5,997 nt of DNA from Candidatus Dojkabacteria bacterium (GCA_020630115.1 JAHDCA010000061.1:1-5997), one strand, 5' to 3'; shown: positions 1 to 5,908, counted from the first letter of the stretch. Program-made: numbers and translations. Notes: a model not told the origin generated them from the letters alone.

Positions 1-306
1 TCGCAAGGTAGAAATATGAGTCTTGCAGAGTTAAGGCCACTTGCAGATGGGCGAATATATCTTGGATCGCAAGCTGTTGAGAATGGCTTAATTGACCGAA
101 CAGGTGGGATGGATCTTGCTATCGAAAGAGCGATGGTACTCTCAGGAGTTGATGAATATGAAGTAGTAGAGGTTACATATAAGCCAACTGGCTTTGCTTC
201 TGCTTTTGGAGCAACTGCAAGGAACATTAGTAATATAAACTCTATATTAAACGGTCAAGCAAAGTTGCAAAACACTAGCATTGAGCTAATGCATATATAT
301 CAATAA
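1..306 (+). CDS. sppA: C-terminal part of signal peptide peptidase SppA (S49 family), truncated by the window edge
   Basis: The reading frame is open from base 1, so the gene begins outside the window and only the last 101 codons are present. The segment with LADGRIYLGSQAVENGLID followed by RTGG (about residues 14-36 of the visible part) matches the conserved late motif of S49 peptidases, usually seen as ADGRv-tGrqAlelGLvDelGg. SppA enzymes are membrane-anchored serine/lysine peptidases that degrade leftover signal peptides and other membrane-embedded fragments. The catalytic Ser and Lys lie upstream of this motif in the family, so their presence cannot be judged here. The tail after the motif (about 65 residues) is not recognisably conserved. 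The stop TAA at 304-306 abuts the next ATG, indicating co-transcription with recX. Methionine codons inside this stretch, for example at 16, are internal and not the start. Confidence 0.85.
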   Translation, partial: SQGRNMSLAELRPLADGRIYLGSQAVENGLIDRTGGMDLAIERAMVLSGVDEYEVVEVTYKPTGFASAFGATARNISNINSILNGQAKLQNTSIELMHIYQ

Positions 307-948
307 ATGTTAGTCGAGAAATTAGAGTATCAGAAAAAGAATCCTAGTAGGGTGAATATCTTTTTTGAGTCAGGGGAAGTTGTTGGTCTGCATTCAAATA
401 TCGTAGTGAAATACGATTTGCGAAAAGGTATAGAGATTGATCCACAATCTCTGCATAAAGCTGTTGTTGAAGATTTGAAAATCAAACTTGTCGGTCGGTG
501 TGATAACAAACTTTCTAAATCGAGGACAACTCAAAAAGGCCTTGAGATATTTATTGATAAAAAAGTTTACGAATGGGATCTGCAAGGTATAGAAGAATTG
601 TCAGATATAAAAAGTGAGTTAATAGCTTACTATAAAGGTCAGAAATTAATTGATGATGAGGCTTTCACGATAGACTTTATAAACTCGAGACTAAAAAGCA
701 AACCTCGTTCACTCAATATGATCAGGTCGGAACTTTATCAGAAAGGTATTCATAACAACGTCTTGCAAATTGCTAGTTCAATAGGGGTGAGCGACTATGA
801 ACTCCTAGAAAATTTTAATAATAAAAAATTTAATGGTGAATTAATCGATCTGAATGATAAAAAGAAGATGAGGACATTTGCTAATAAGGGATTTAACTTC
901 TCGATAATTAAACAATTATCGAACGATTTAGTTGGCTATGACAAATAA
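307..948 (+). CDS. recX: RecX family regulator of RecA
   Basis: A 213-residue protein. The N-terminal region (residues 3-48, with QKKNPSRVNIFFESGE and then VVKYDLRKGIEID) fits the N-terminal extension common in RecX proteins. The second three-helix repeat is clear: LIDDEAFTIDFINSRLKSKP at 114-133, then IRSELYQKGI at 139-148. The third repeat ends in FANKGFNFSIIKQL at 191-204, like the family's GFs-eiI motif. The first repeat (about 65-112) is poorly conserved. Family members bind the RecA filament and usually limit its extension and activity; the role here is inferred from homology. The ATG immediately follows the upstream TAA with no Shine-Dalgarno sequence, so translation may depend on coupling to sppA. 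The 3' end overlaps recJ by 11 bases (from ATG 938), which supports a shared mRNA and a joint recombination-repair role. Confidence 0.85.
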   Translation: MLVEKLEYQKKNPSRVNIFFESGEVVGLHSNIVVKYDLRKGIEIDPQSLHKAVVEDLKIKLVGRCDNKLSKSRTTQKGLEIFIDKKVYEWDLQGIEELSDIKSELIAYYKGQKLIDDEAFTIDFINSRLKSKPRSLNMIRSELYQKGIHNNVLQIASSIGVSDYELLENFNNKKFNGELIDLNDKKKMRTFANKGFNFSIIKQLSNDLVGYDK

Positions 949-2659
949 AAGCTCGAATCTCACGTGTGAAGTAAAAAATTCAGGAACAATCTCTGTTGAG
1001 GATGCAATTGAGCAGATACTAAAAGTTCGAGGTATCGAAATGGATTCATTAGAAGTTGATAAAGAATTAGCTTTGAAAGACTTAATGCAGATATATCAGG
1101 TCGATAAAGCCGCAAAACGTTTGGTAGAAGCCTTTGAGAAAGATCAAAATATCTTGATCTTTGGTGATTATGATTGTGATGGTATAAGTGCTACTTCAAT
1201 TCTCTGGAGGAGTTTTGAGTTCGTTAAGAAAGAAAATTTTGTAGGATATTCTGGTGTTATAAAACCTTTCTTACCTAATCGTTTTAGGCATGGATATGGT
1301 TTCTCACAAAATGCAGCAGAAGATATATCGAAGATGGACGAAGATTTTGACTTGATAGTTACAGTTGATTGTGGAATTAGAGATGGAAAAGTCATTGCTG
1401 AATTTTCAAAAGAGACTTCTTGCGAATTTATCGTTACTGATCATCATGAACCTCCAGAAAATGTTGAAGATCTAGAACATATAGTCGTTCATCAACTTCA
1501 TCCAAAATCCAAAGTTAAGTTCAAATCAATCTCTGGAGCTTTCGTTGGTTATCTTTTGATGTTAAAACTTTTTGATATTTTGAAACTTGAATTACCAAAA
1601 GATTTATCACAAGAGTTGGAGTGTTATGTAGGTATCTCGACAGTAGCGGATGTTATGCCATTGATTGGGGTTAATAGGACCTATACGAAGTTAGCAATTA
1701 ATTTTTTAAAGCAGACTCCTACAGTTGGACTTGAGAAGCTTATGCATGTAGCCAAAGTAGATCCTGAAACTATAAGTGCCGGTACAATTGGATTTGCTCT
1801 AGGCCCAAGGTTAAATGCTGCAGGGAGATTGGACGATGCAACAATGGGGTTGAGAGCTCTTTTAACTAGAGATCCTGATATTGCATATAAATATGCTTAC
1901 CGCTTGGAAAATTTTAACTCAAAAAGAAGGTCGGAGACTGATCGGTTTATAAAGATAGCCATGAAAGAGGCTAGTGATGAATGTAAGATCAATCTTATAC
2001 ATATTAAAGATATACCGGAAGGGATAAATGGATTAGTTGCCAGTAAGGTTTGTGAGCAAACTCATAAGCCAACTTTGATATTTTCTGACTCATCAGAGGA
2101 TGGAGTTATAAAAGCATCTGCAAGAAGTATTAAAGGTGTAAATATTGCCCAAGCTATAGAGGCTTGCAGCTCAAGCTTGATTAAGTTTGGTGGGCATAAG
2201 CAAGCAGCAGGTTTGTCTCTAGAAAAGGATAACTTTGAGGATTTCTGTGAAAGTTTAGTCGACTATATCGATAAGTCAGTAGATGAGAGTGATTTGGTTA
2301 AACAGATCGTAGGTGATATCCAGATAGATAGTAACCTTGTTAACTTGCGATTTGCTAATGCATTGAAAGAGCTTGAACCGTTTGGTTTTGGATTTAAGTC
2401 TCCTCAGTTCTATTTCGAAAACATGCTAATCGTGGGAAAGAAAGTTATTGGCAAGACAAAGGACTCGTTAGCCCTAAAAGTTGAAGGAAAAGGTTTGGAA
2501 AGTTTTAAAGTTTTGAATTTCAAGTCACTTGAAGATGTTGAACAATTAGAGGAGGGTATTCGGATAAATATTGTAGGTACATTGAATCTCGATACTTGGA
2601 ATGGTAGGACTAATGTAAGTGTCATAGTTAAAGGTTGGGATTTTGCTCAAGAGGATTAA
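938..2659 (+). CDS. recJ: Single-stranded-DNA-specific 5'-3' exonuclease RecJ
   Basis: A 573-residue protein, close to the usual length of bacterial RecJ. The DHH-superfamily metal-binding motifs are all present: DYDCDG at 77-82, VDCG at 143-146, DHH at 168-170 and STVADVMPL at about 235-243, whose Asp is a metal ligand in the family. GPRLNAAGRL at 289-298 is another RecJ signature. The DHHA1 domain carries GINGLVASK at 362-370, KASARS and then FGGHKQAAG at 417-425. The C-terminal OB-fold region follows LEPFGFG at 479-485. The enzyme should be an active Mn/Mg-dependent nuclease that resects 5' ends of single strands in RecF-pathway recombination, mismatch and base-excision repair. The start is ATG 938, inside recX; an in-frame TTG at 932 is possible and adds two residues. 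Neither has a good ribosome binding site, so translation is probably coupled to recX. Confidence 0.95.
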   Translation: MTNKSSNLTCEVKNSGTISVEDAIEQILKVRGIEMDSLEVDKELALKDLMQIYQVDKAAKRLVEAFEKDQNILIFGDYDCDGISATSILWRSFEFVKKENFVGYSGVIKPFLPNRFRHGYGFSQNAAEDISKMDEDFDLIVTVDCGIRDGKVIAEFSKETSCEFIVTDHHEPPENVEDLEHIVVHQLHPKSKVKFKSISGAFVGYLLMLKLFDILKLELPKDLSQELECYVGISTVADVMPLIGVNRTYTKLAINFLKQTPTVGLEKLMHVAKVDPETISAGTIGFALGPRLNAAGRLDDATMGLRALLTRDPDIAYKYAYRLENFNSKRRSETDRFIKIAMKEASDECKINLIHIKDIPEGINGLVASKVCEQTHKPTLIFSDSSEDGVIKASARSIKGVNIAQAIEACSSSLIKFGGHKQAAGLSLEKDNFEDFCESLVDYIDKSVDESDLVKQIVGDIQIDSNLVNLRFANALKELEPFGFGFKSPQFYFENMLIVGKKVIGKTKDSLALKVEGKGLESFKVLNFKSLEDVEQLEEGIRINIVGTLNLDTWNGRTNVSVIVKGWDFAQED

Positions 2660-2740
2660 ATGTCTTACGTAACATTAACTCAGATTTACCAAAATTTTGC
2701 TCTTCACCTTTAAGGCCAAGGCTCTTGAGCCATAATTATC
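2660..2740. other. Convergent intergenic region with a weak hairpin
   Basis: These 81 bases separate the recJ stop from the stop of the opposing membrane-protein gene. A small inverted repeat, GGCTC-TT-GAGCC at 2720-2731, lies inside a weaker A/T arm pair (TTTAAG 2709-2714 with CTTAAA 2740-2745, the latter reaching into the last codons of the opposing gene). Neither strand has a clear T-run after the hairpin, so it is at best a poor intrinsic terminator. It may be a bidirectional pause or termination site, or have no function. Confidence 0.3.
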
Positions 2741-3901
2741 TTAAACCTTAAAAATCTTAGCTAGGATTTTACCAATTATATCCGGTTGGTATTTTTTTGT
2801 CAGGCGGTTCGGCATAACTAGATCAACGCCTAAGCTAGTTAGTGAGGCTACAAGCATCGCGAGAAGTTTCAACCGTGGGAAGATTAGAAATACAAGTATC
2901 AGAATTACAGTGAAAGTTACGAACCTAATCATCTCATCGGAATTATCTCTGAAGCTTTGGCGCATTGCTAGTGAGATGGCAGAACGTTTAAGGTTGGCTT
3001 GCTTTCTATAATGCGATAAATATTTGGAAGCTTTAGCAAAGACTGATAATGCTTTTCTTATTAACTCAACAGCAACTGTAGCAATAATCAGGTTTATAGT
3101 GAAGCCAATAGTGTCATCAATGCTCAGTCCTCTGGTCATAAGGTTGTACTGTCCAAGTGATGCATGTAACTCTACATTTAATCTCTCAGGTAGAAAGAAG
3201 AGATTTGTACTATCCATTGTCATAAAGAAAACAAAGAGAACAATCTCAAATGAGTCCCTGAAGTAGTGAGAGAATTGCTCGTTAAAGCTTCTCTCGTTAG
3301 CGTCTTTGATATGCTCAGTTCCAGGATGTAGTGCTCCTGAGATACCAACAAGTACTACAGTAAGGACGATAGTTAAAAACGTTACCTCGGCTCCTGACGC
3401 TGCAACTGACTTATAAAGATACATTAGTCCAAAATAGATTATTAATGCTAAACCGAAAGTTATAAAGGGAAGTAGCTTTCGTAGGATACTTTCGAAAATC
3501 TCAAAAGACTCAACCATTACTTGATAAAGTGCTTTCCAAACTAGTTTAGCAGCATCAAAAAATCCTAATGAGTTATCAACTACTTCATCCATCAAGTTCA
3601 GAGCCTGAGAGCGAAGCCCCATGATCACGAGAAGGCCAATCAGGAAGAATATTAACGTTGCGCAACCAGCAGTATATTTTGTTGCAGTTACTACAATTAC
3701 TCTTGCAGGTTCGTTAAATGCCACGAATGCTAAGAACCCAGCAAGTAGGAAAAGAAATCCAAGAATCAAATATGAAAAGAAGTTTGAATTGCTTGGCTCC
3801 TGTTTCGAGCTGATCTTTACTGGCTGAGGGTTTCTATTTGTTGTATTGGTGTTTTGGTGCCCTGGTAAATTTTGATTTTGTTGCTGATTGTTTATTTCCA
3901 T
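2741..3901 (-). CDS. Multi-pass membrane protein of unknown function with Asn/Gln-rich N-terminal tail
   Basis: I do not recognise the family of this 386-residue protein. The first 40 residues are hydrophilic and low-complexity, with 17 Asn or Gln. About eight hydrophobic segments follow, near residues 41-62, 76-95, 144-163, 174-192, 218-237, 264-282, 326-341 and 344-363. Between the fourth and fifth lies a polar stretch (191-217, HPGTEHIKDANERSF onward) that is the most likely functional loop. A basic segment (about 289-308) separates the sixth and seventh helices, and the C-terminus is Lys-rich. There is no cleavable signal peptide, no ATP-binding motif and no known transporter signature that I can see. 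The start ATG is supported by a TATAAT box only 8 bases upstream, and by the terminator of mscL just before it. It is transcribed convergently to recJ. It is certainly a real gene, since the hydrophobic pattern and length are coherent, but its role is unknown. Confidence 0.8.
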   Translation of the reverse strand: MEINNQQQNQNLPGHQNTNTTNRNPQPVKISSKQEPSNSNFFSYLILGFLFLLAGFLAFVAFNEPARVIVVTATKYTAGCATLIFFLIGLLVIMGLRSQALNLMDEVVDNSLGFFDAAKLVWKALYQVMVESFEIFESILRKLLPFITFGLALIIYFGLMYLYKSVAASGAEVTFLTIVLTVVLVGISGALHPGTEHIKDANERSFNEQFSHYFRDSFEIVLFVFFMTMDSTNLFFLPERLNVELHASLGQYNLMTRGLSIDDTIGFTINLIIATVAVELIRKALSVFAKASKYLSHYRKQANLKRSAISLAMRQSFRDNSDEMIRFVTFTVILILVFLIFPRLKLLAMLVASLTSLGVDLVMPNRLTKKYQPDIIGKILAKIFKV

Positions 3902-3909
3902 TCTCGTTT

Positions 3910-3915
3910 ATTATA
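3910..3915 (-). promoter_or_regulatory. Consensus -10 box for the membrane-protein gene, predicting a leaderless mRNA
   Basis: A perfect TATAAT on the minus strand (3915 to 3910) is followed by eight bases and then the ATG at 3901. Initiation about seven bases past the box would give a 5' leader of zero to two bases. The -35 position falls within the preceding terminator stem and has no TTGACA-like hexamer. There is no TGn extension either, so the box stands alone. Confidence 0.5.
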
Positions 3916-3918
3916 ACA

Positions 3919-3943
3919 AAATCCCCTCTAAAAGAGGGGATTT
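3919..3943 (-). terminator. Intrinsic terminator of mscL
   Basis: A perfect 10-bp inverted repeat (AAATCCCCTC / GAGGGGATTT) encloses a 5-base loop TAAAA, which can close to an 11-bp stem with a 3-base loop. It has a GC-rich core with four consecutive C-G pairs. Read on the minus strand, the stem runs into TTTTGTTAT, a moderate U-tract, and it begins about 20 bases after the mscL stop. On the plus strand the hairpin is followed by an A-rich sequence, so it works for mscL only. Its U-tract merges with the next gene's -10 box. Confidence 0.8.
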
Positions 3944-3964
3944 AAAGATTTGGGGCTTGGCTTA

Positions 3965-4267
3965 TTAAGCAGCTTTGTCTAGCTTGTCTAGTCCCATCTT
4001 CTTAACACCAAAGTAAACAACTGCTGCTACGATTGTGAAGTCGATTAAAGCTGCAACGAAGTTACCGTATGTTAAGATAACAGCTCCATCAGCCATCTCT
4101 ACTACTTTGTCAGCAAGTGCAACATTTCCTAGAAGAAGTCCAACAACTGGGTTGATGATGTCTGTTACTAAAGAAGTAACAACTTTACCAACAGCTCCAC
4201 CTAGGATAACTGCTACTGCAAGTCCAACAACACCTTGTTCTCTTAAAAAGTCTGTAAAACCTTTCAT
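3965..4267 (-). CDS. mscL: Large-conductance mechanosensitive channel MscL, short form
   Basis: A 100-residue protein. The N-terminal amphipathic helix (MKGFTDFLREQG) leads into the pore helix TM1, with GLAVAVILGGAVGKVVTSLV at about 15-34 and then TDIINPVVGLLLG, the most conserved block of the family. A short periplasmic loop (about 48-66) precedes TM2 (YGNFVAALIDFTIVAAVVYF, 67-86). The protein ends soon after TM2 and lacks the C-terminal cytoplasmic helix bundle of the 136-residue E. coli protein. MscL forms a homopentameric pore that opens under membrane tension and releases solutes on osmotic downshock. Codon choice is unlike the neighbours: all six Ile are ATC, six of seven Asp are GAC and both Tyr are TAC, as expected for strong expression. 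Two stop codons in tandem (TAATAA) and a strong terminator follow. The start has no Shine-Dalgarno sequence and lies close to a TATAAT box. Confidence 0.95.
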   Translation of the reverse strand: MKGFTDFLREQGVVGLAVAVILGGAVGKVVTSLVTDIINPVVGLLLGNVALADKVVEMADGAVILTYGNFVAALIDFTIVAAVVYFGVKKMGLDKLDKAA

Positions 4268-4274
4268 ATTAAAC

Positions 4275-4284
4275 TATAATTATA
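4275..4284. promoter_or_regulatory. Symmetric divergent -10 element between mscL and the dehydrogenase gene
   Basis: The 50-base gap between the two divergent starts contains the perfect palindrome TATAATTATA, which reads as a consensus TATAAT on each strand (plus 4275-4280, minus 4284-4279). For mscL, initiation seven bases downstream would leave a leader of about five bases; for the dehydrogenase it would leave about 31. No good -35 hexamer is visible at 16-18 bases on either side. The two promoters overlap, so polymerase could serve only one direction at a time. A poorer TAGGGT box at 4303-4308 is an alternative for the dehydrogenase. Confidence 0.55.
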
Positions 4285-4317
4285 TTAAATACAGATTAAT
4301 TTTAGGGTAAAAAGTGT

Positions 4318-5091
4318 ATGTATGCAATAGTAACAGGAGCTTCATCAGGTATTGGTGAAGAATATGCAAGGATTTTGGCGAGAAACAGGTACGACCTAAT
4401 CCTTGTAGCAAGGCGTAAAGATAAGCTTAAGCAATTAAGTGAAGAGCTTAAGTCAGCTCATGGAGTTGAGATTGAAGTAATGGATATGGATTTAACAGTG
4501 ATGAAAAATGTGACTGATCTTTTTAATAAGATAAAAAAGAAGAAACTTGATGTTGAAGTTTTAGTTAATAATGCAGGTTTTGGAGCGAATACTATCTTTA
4601 GCGAAACTGAATTTGATCAGTATAACGCAATGATTAAGTTGAATATAACTTCTTTGACCCAGATGACACATGGTTTCATCGAGTATATTGAAGGATCTTC
4701 TCACAGCGGGTATGTTCAGAACGTAGCTTCAGTTGCTGGATTAGCGCCAGTACCTTATATGAGTGTATATGGTGCAACTAAAGCTTATGTTGTTTCTTTT
4801 ACACAAGCTCTTAGTGCTGAGTATGATAGAGCTAAGCTTTCATTTAATGCATTATGTCCGGGTATGACAATCTCGGAATTTCATGAAATCGCTGGAAGTA
4901 AAGTCGATGATTCACCAGTACCTATGATGACTTCTGCAGAAGTTGCACAATTTGGCTATGAGAACTTAAAAAGTAATAAAACAATTTTAGTACCTGGTTT
5001 TGCCAATAAATTCACTGCATTCTTAGGGCGAGTATTGCCAAAGCCTATAGTTCTAAAGATAACTAAGATGATGATGGAAAGGTTAAGATAA
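4318..5091 (+). CDS. Short-chain dehydrogenase/reductase (classical SDR)
   Basis: A 257-residue protein, the normal length for a classical SDR. The nucleotide-binding motif TGASSGIG is at residues 6-13. Arg31 and Arg32 after the second strand (LVARRKDKL) suggest NADP(H) over NAD(H). NNAG is at 84-87, the catalytic Asn is probably Asn109 in KLNITS, and the Ser138, Tyr151 and Lys155 triad sits in NVASVAG and YGATK with usual spacing. PGMT at 181-184 closes the cofactor site. It should be a cytosolic oxidoreductase acting on a hydroxyl or carbonyl group; the overall type resembles the DltE/YqjQ-like group, but the substrate cannot be read from the sequence. The C-terminus (FTAFLGRVLPKP onward) is an amphipathic basic helix that could touch the membrane. 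A weak AGGG lies 10 bases before the ATG. The following hydrolase is on the same strand after 53 bases and is probably co-transcribed. Confidence 0.92.
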   Translation: MYAIVTGASSGIGEEYARILARNRYDLILVARRKDKLKQLSEELKSAHGVEIEVMDMDLTVMKNVTDLFNKIKKKKLDVEVLVNNAGFGANTIFSETEFDQYNAMIKLNITSLTQMTHGFIEYIEGSSHSGYVQNVASVAGLAPVPYMSVYGATKAYVVSFTQALSAEYDRAKLSFNALCPGMTISEFHEIAGSKVDDSPVPMMTSAEVAQFGYENLKSNKTILVPGFANKFTAFLGRVLPKPIVLKITKMMMERLR

Positions 5092-5144
5092 TTAGGTTTT
5101 TTAATTTTCCTCCACAACCTAAAAGAAGTAATGGTCAATCGATC

Positions 5145-5882
5145 TTGATTATGAACGGATGGCCACTTGGTCCAAAGTCTATTAAAGGTTTTGTATCACT
5201 GCTCAATGACAAGGGTTTTGATGTTGATATAGTGGAGGTTCCAGGCTGGAAAACTTCATCAAACTGGGGGTTTCTTAATCTTTCAACGAAGCGAATTACA
5301 AATGATATTATTTACAAACTGAATCGCTCAGAAAAACAGTATTCAGCAATGATAGGTTACTCGTATGGTGGGATCTTTCTAAGGTGGGTACTAGGGGATG
5401 AAAAATTGAATCTTTCATATAAGCCAAATCTTGTTTTGATAGCTTCCAACAATGGTGGAGACTCTCCAATTTTTATAAAAATGATCGCATATTCCCTCAT
5501 ACCTATAATAAGTCTTTTGGGGAATACTGAATTGGTTAGAAAGCTGATAAAGAGACTTCTCGATCGAGTTGATGTCCAAGGGGTTGGCTTCCTGAAATGG
5601 CTGACTAATCGAGAACGTAGGGATCTGAGTATTAAGCATGCTTTGATTCATGCTTTGATACTCTTGGGTGAAGTGAAATTTAATAACTATACTTCAAACA
5701 TTGATGAGTTATCTATCGTCATAGCTGAGGAAGATGAAGATTTTATTAACGAAGCAATGCGTAAAGAATCCCAAAAATACGATTGCAGAATTGAAGAGAT
5801 AAAGGGAGTAGGGCACGGGTTTTTAAAGTCTGAGCCTGAAAAGATATTTAAGGTAATAAAAGATAGACTTAAGCTTGATTAA
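5145..5882 (+). CDS. Alpha/beta-hydrolase-like protein, start uncertain
   Basis: About 245 residues. The nucleophile elbow GYSYGG (71-76, Ser73) follows a hydrophobic strand, LVLIAS at 96-101 is the next core strand, Asp197 or Asp199 in IAEEDEDF is a likely catalytic acid, and GVGHGF at 221-226 carries the likely catalytic His224. The N-terminal strand ILIMNGW has Asn-Gly where many relatives have His-Gly near the oxyanion hole. These features indicate a serine hydrolase (esterase, lipase or thioesterase type), but no substrate. The start given is TTG 5145, which keeps part of the first strand; ATG 5151 is the only other standard start and would cut that strand. The frame is open back to 5067, inside the dehydrogenase gene, with no ATG, GTG or TTG, so the true N-terminus may be longer. 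Co-transcription with the dehydrogenase suggests a shared pathway, perhaps in lipid or ester metabolism (inference). Confidence 0.75.
   Translation: MIMNGWPLGPKSIKGFVSLLNDKGFDVDIVEVPGWKTSSNWGFLNLSTKRITNDIIYKLNRSEKQYSAMIGYSYGGIFLRWVLGDEKLNLSYKPNLVLIASNNGGDSPIFIKMIAYSLIPIISLLGNTELVRKLIKRLLDRVDVQGVGFLKWLTNRERRDLSIKHALIHALILLGEVKFNNYTSNIDELSIVIAEEDEDFINEAMRKESQKYDCRIEEIKGVGHGFLKSEPEKIFKVIKDRLKLD
5637..5660 (+). repeat. Two-copy tandem 12-mer within the hydrolase gene
   Basis: CATGCTTTGATT is followed directly by CATGCTTTGATA. The unit is a multiple of three and encodes HALI twice (KHALIHALILL), so the frame is kept. It lies in the helical cap-like region between the nucleophile and the acid residue. 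It looks like a small in-frame duplication. Confidence 0.7.
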
Positions 5883-5908
5883 ACATTTTAATTAGTATTT
5901 GCATGTAG

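Noticed and set aside
1168..1395. 75-codon minus-strand frame opposite recJ
   Set aside because: It covers the catalytic motifs of RecJ and is explained as an antisense shadow; no start signal or motif supports it.
2720..2731. GGCTC-TT-GAGCC as an intrinsic terminator
   Set aside because: The stem is only five pairs with a two-base loop and no T-run follows on either strand, so it is noted only as a weak hairpin.
3024..3266. 80-codon open frame on the plus strand inside the membrane-protein gene
   Set aside because: It lies wholly opposite a coherent multi-pass membrane protein with its own promoter, and its translation shows no recognisable motif.
4035..4310. 91-codon plus-strand frame opposite mscL
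   Set aside because: MscL is unmistakable on the other strand; the Thr/Ser/Pro-rich translation is a typical shadow of its Val/Gly/Ala-rich codons.
5067..5091. Programmed frameshift fusing the SDR to the hydrolase
   Set aside because: There is no canonical slippery heptamer in the overlap, and the SDR already ends at a normal length with a typical C-terminal helix. The open frame is kept only as a start-site question.
5878..5892. ATTAAA-CAT-TTTAAT hairpin after the hydrolase as a terminator
   Set aside because: The stem is six A/T pairs only, too weak to terminate, and expected by chance in such AT-rich sequence.
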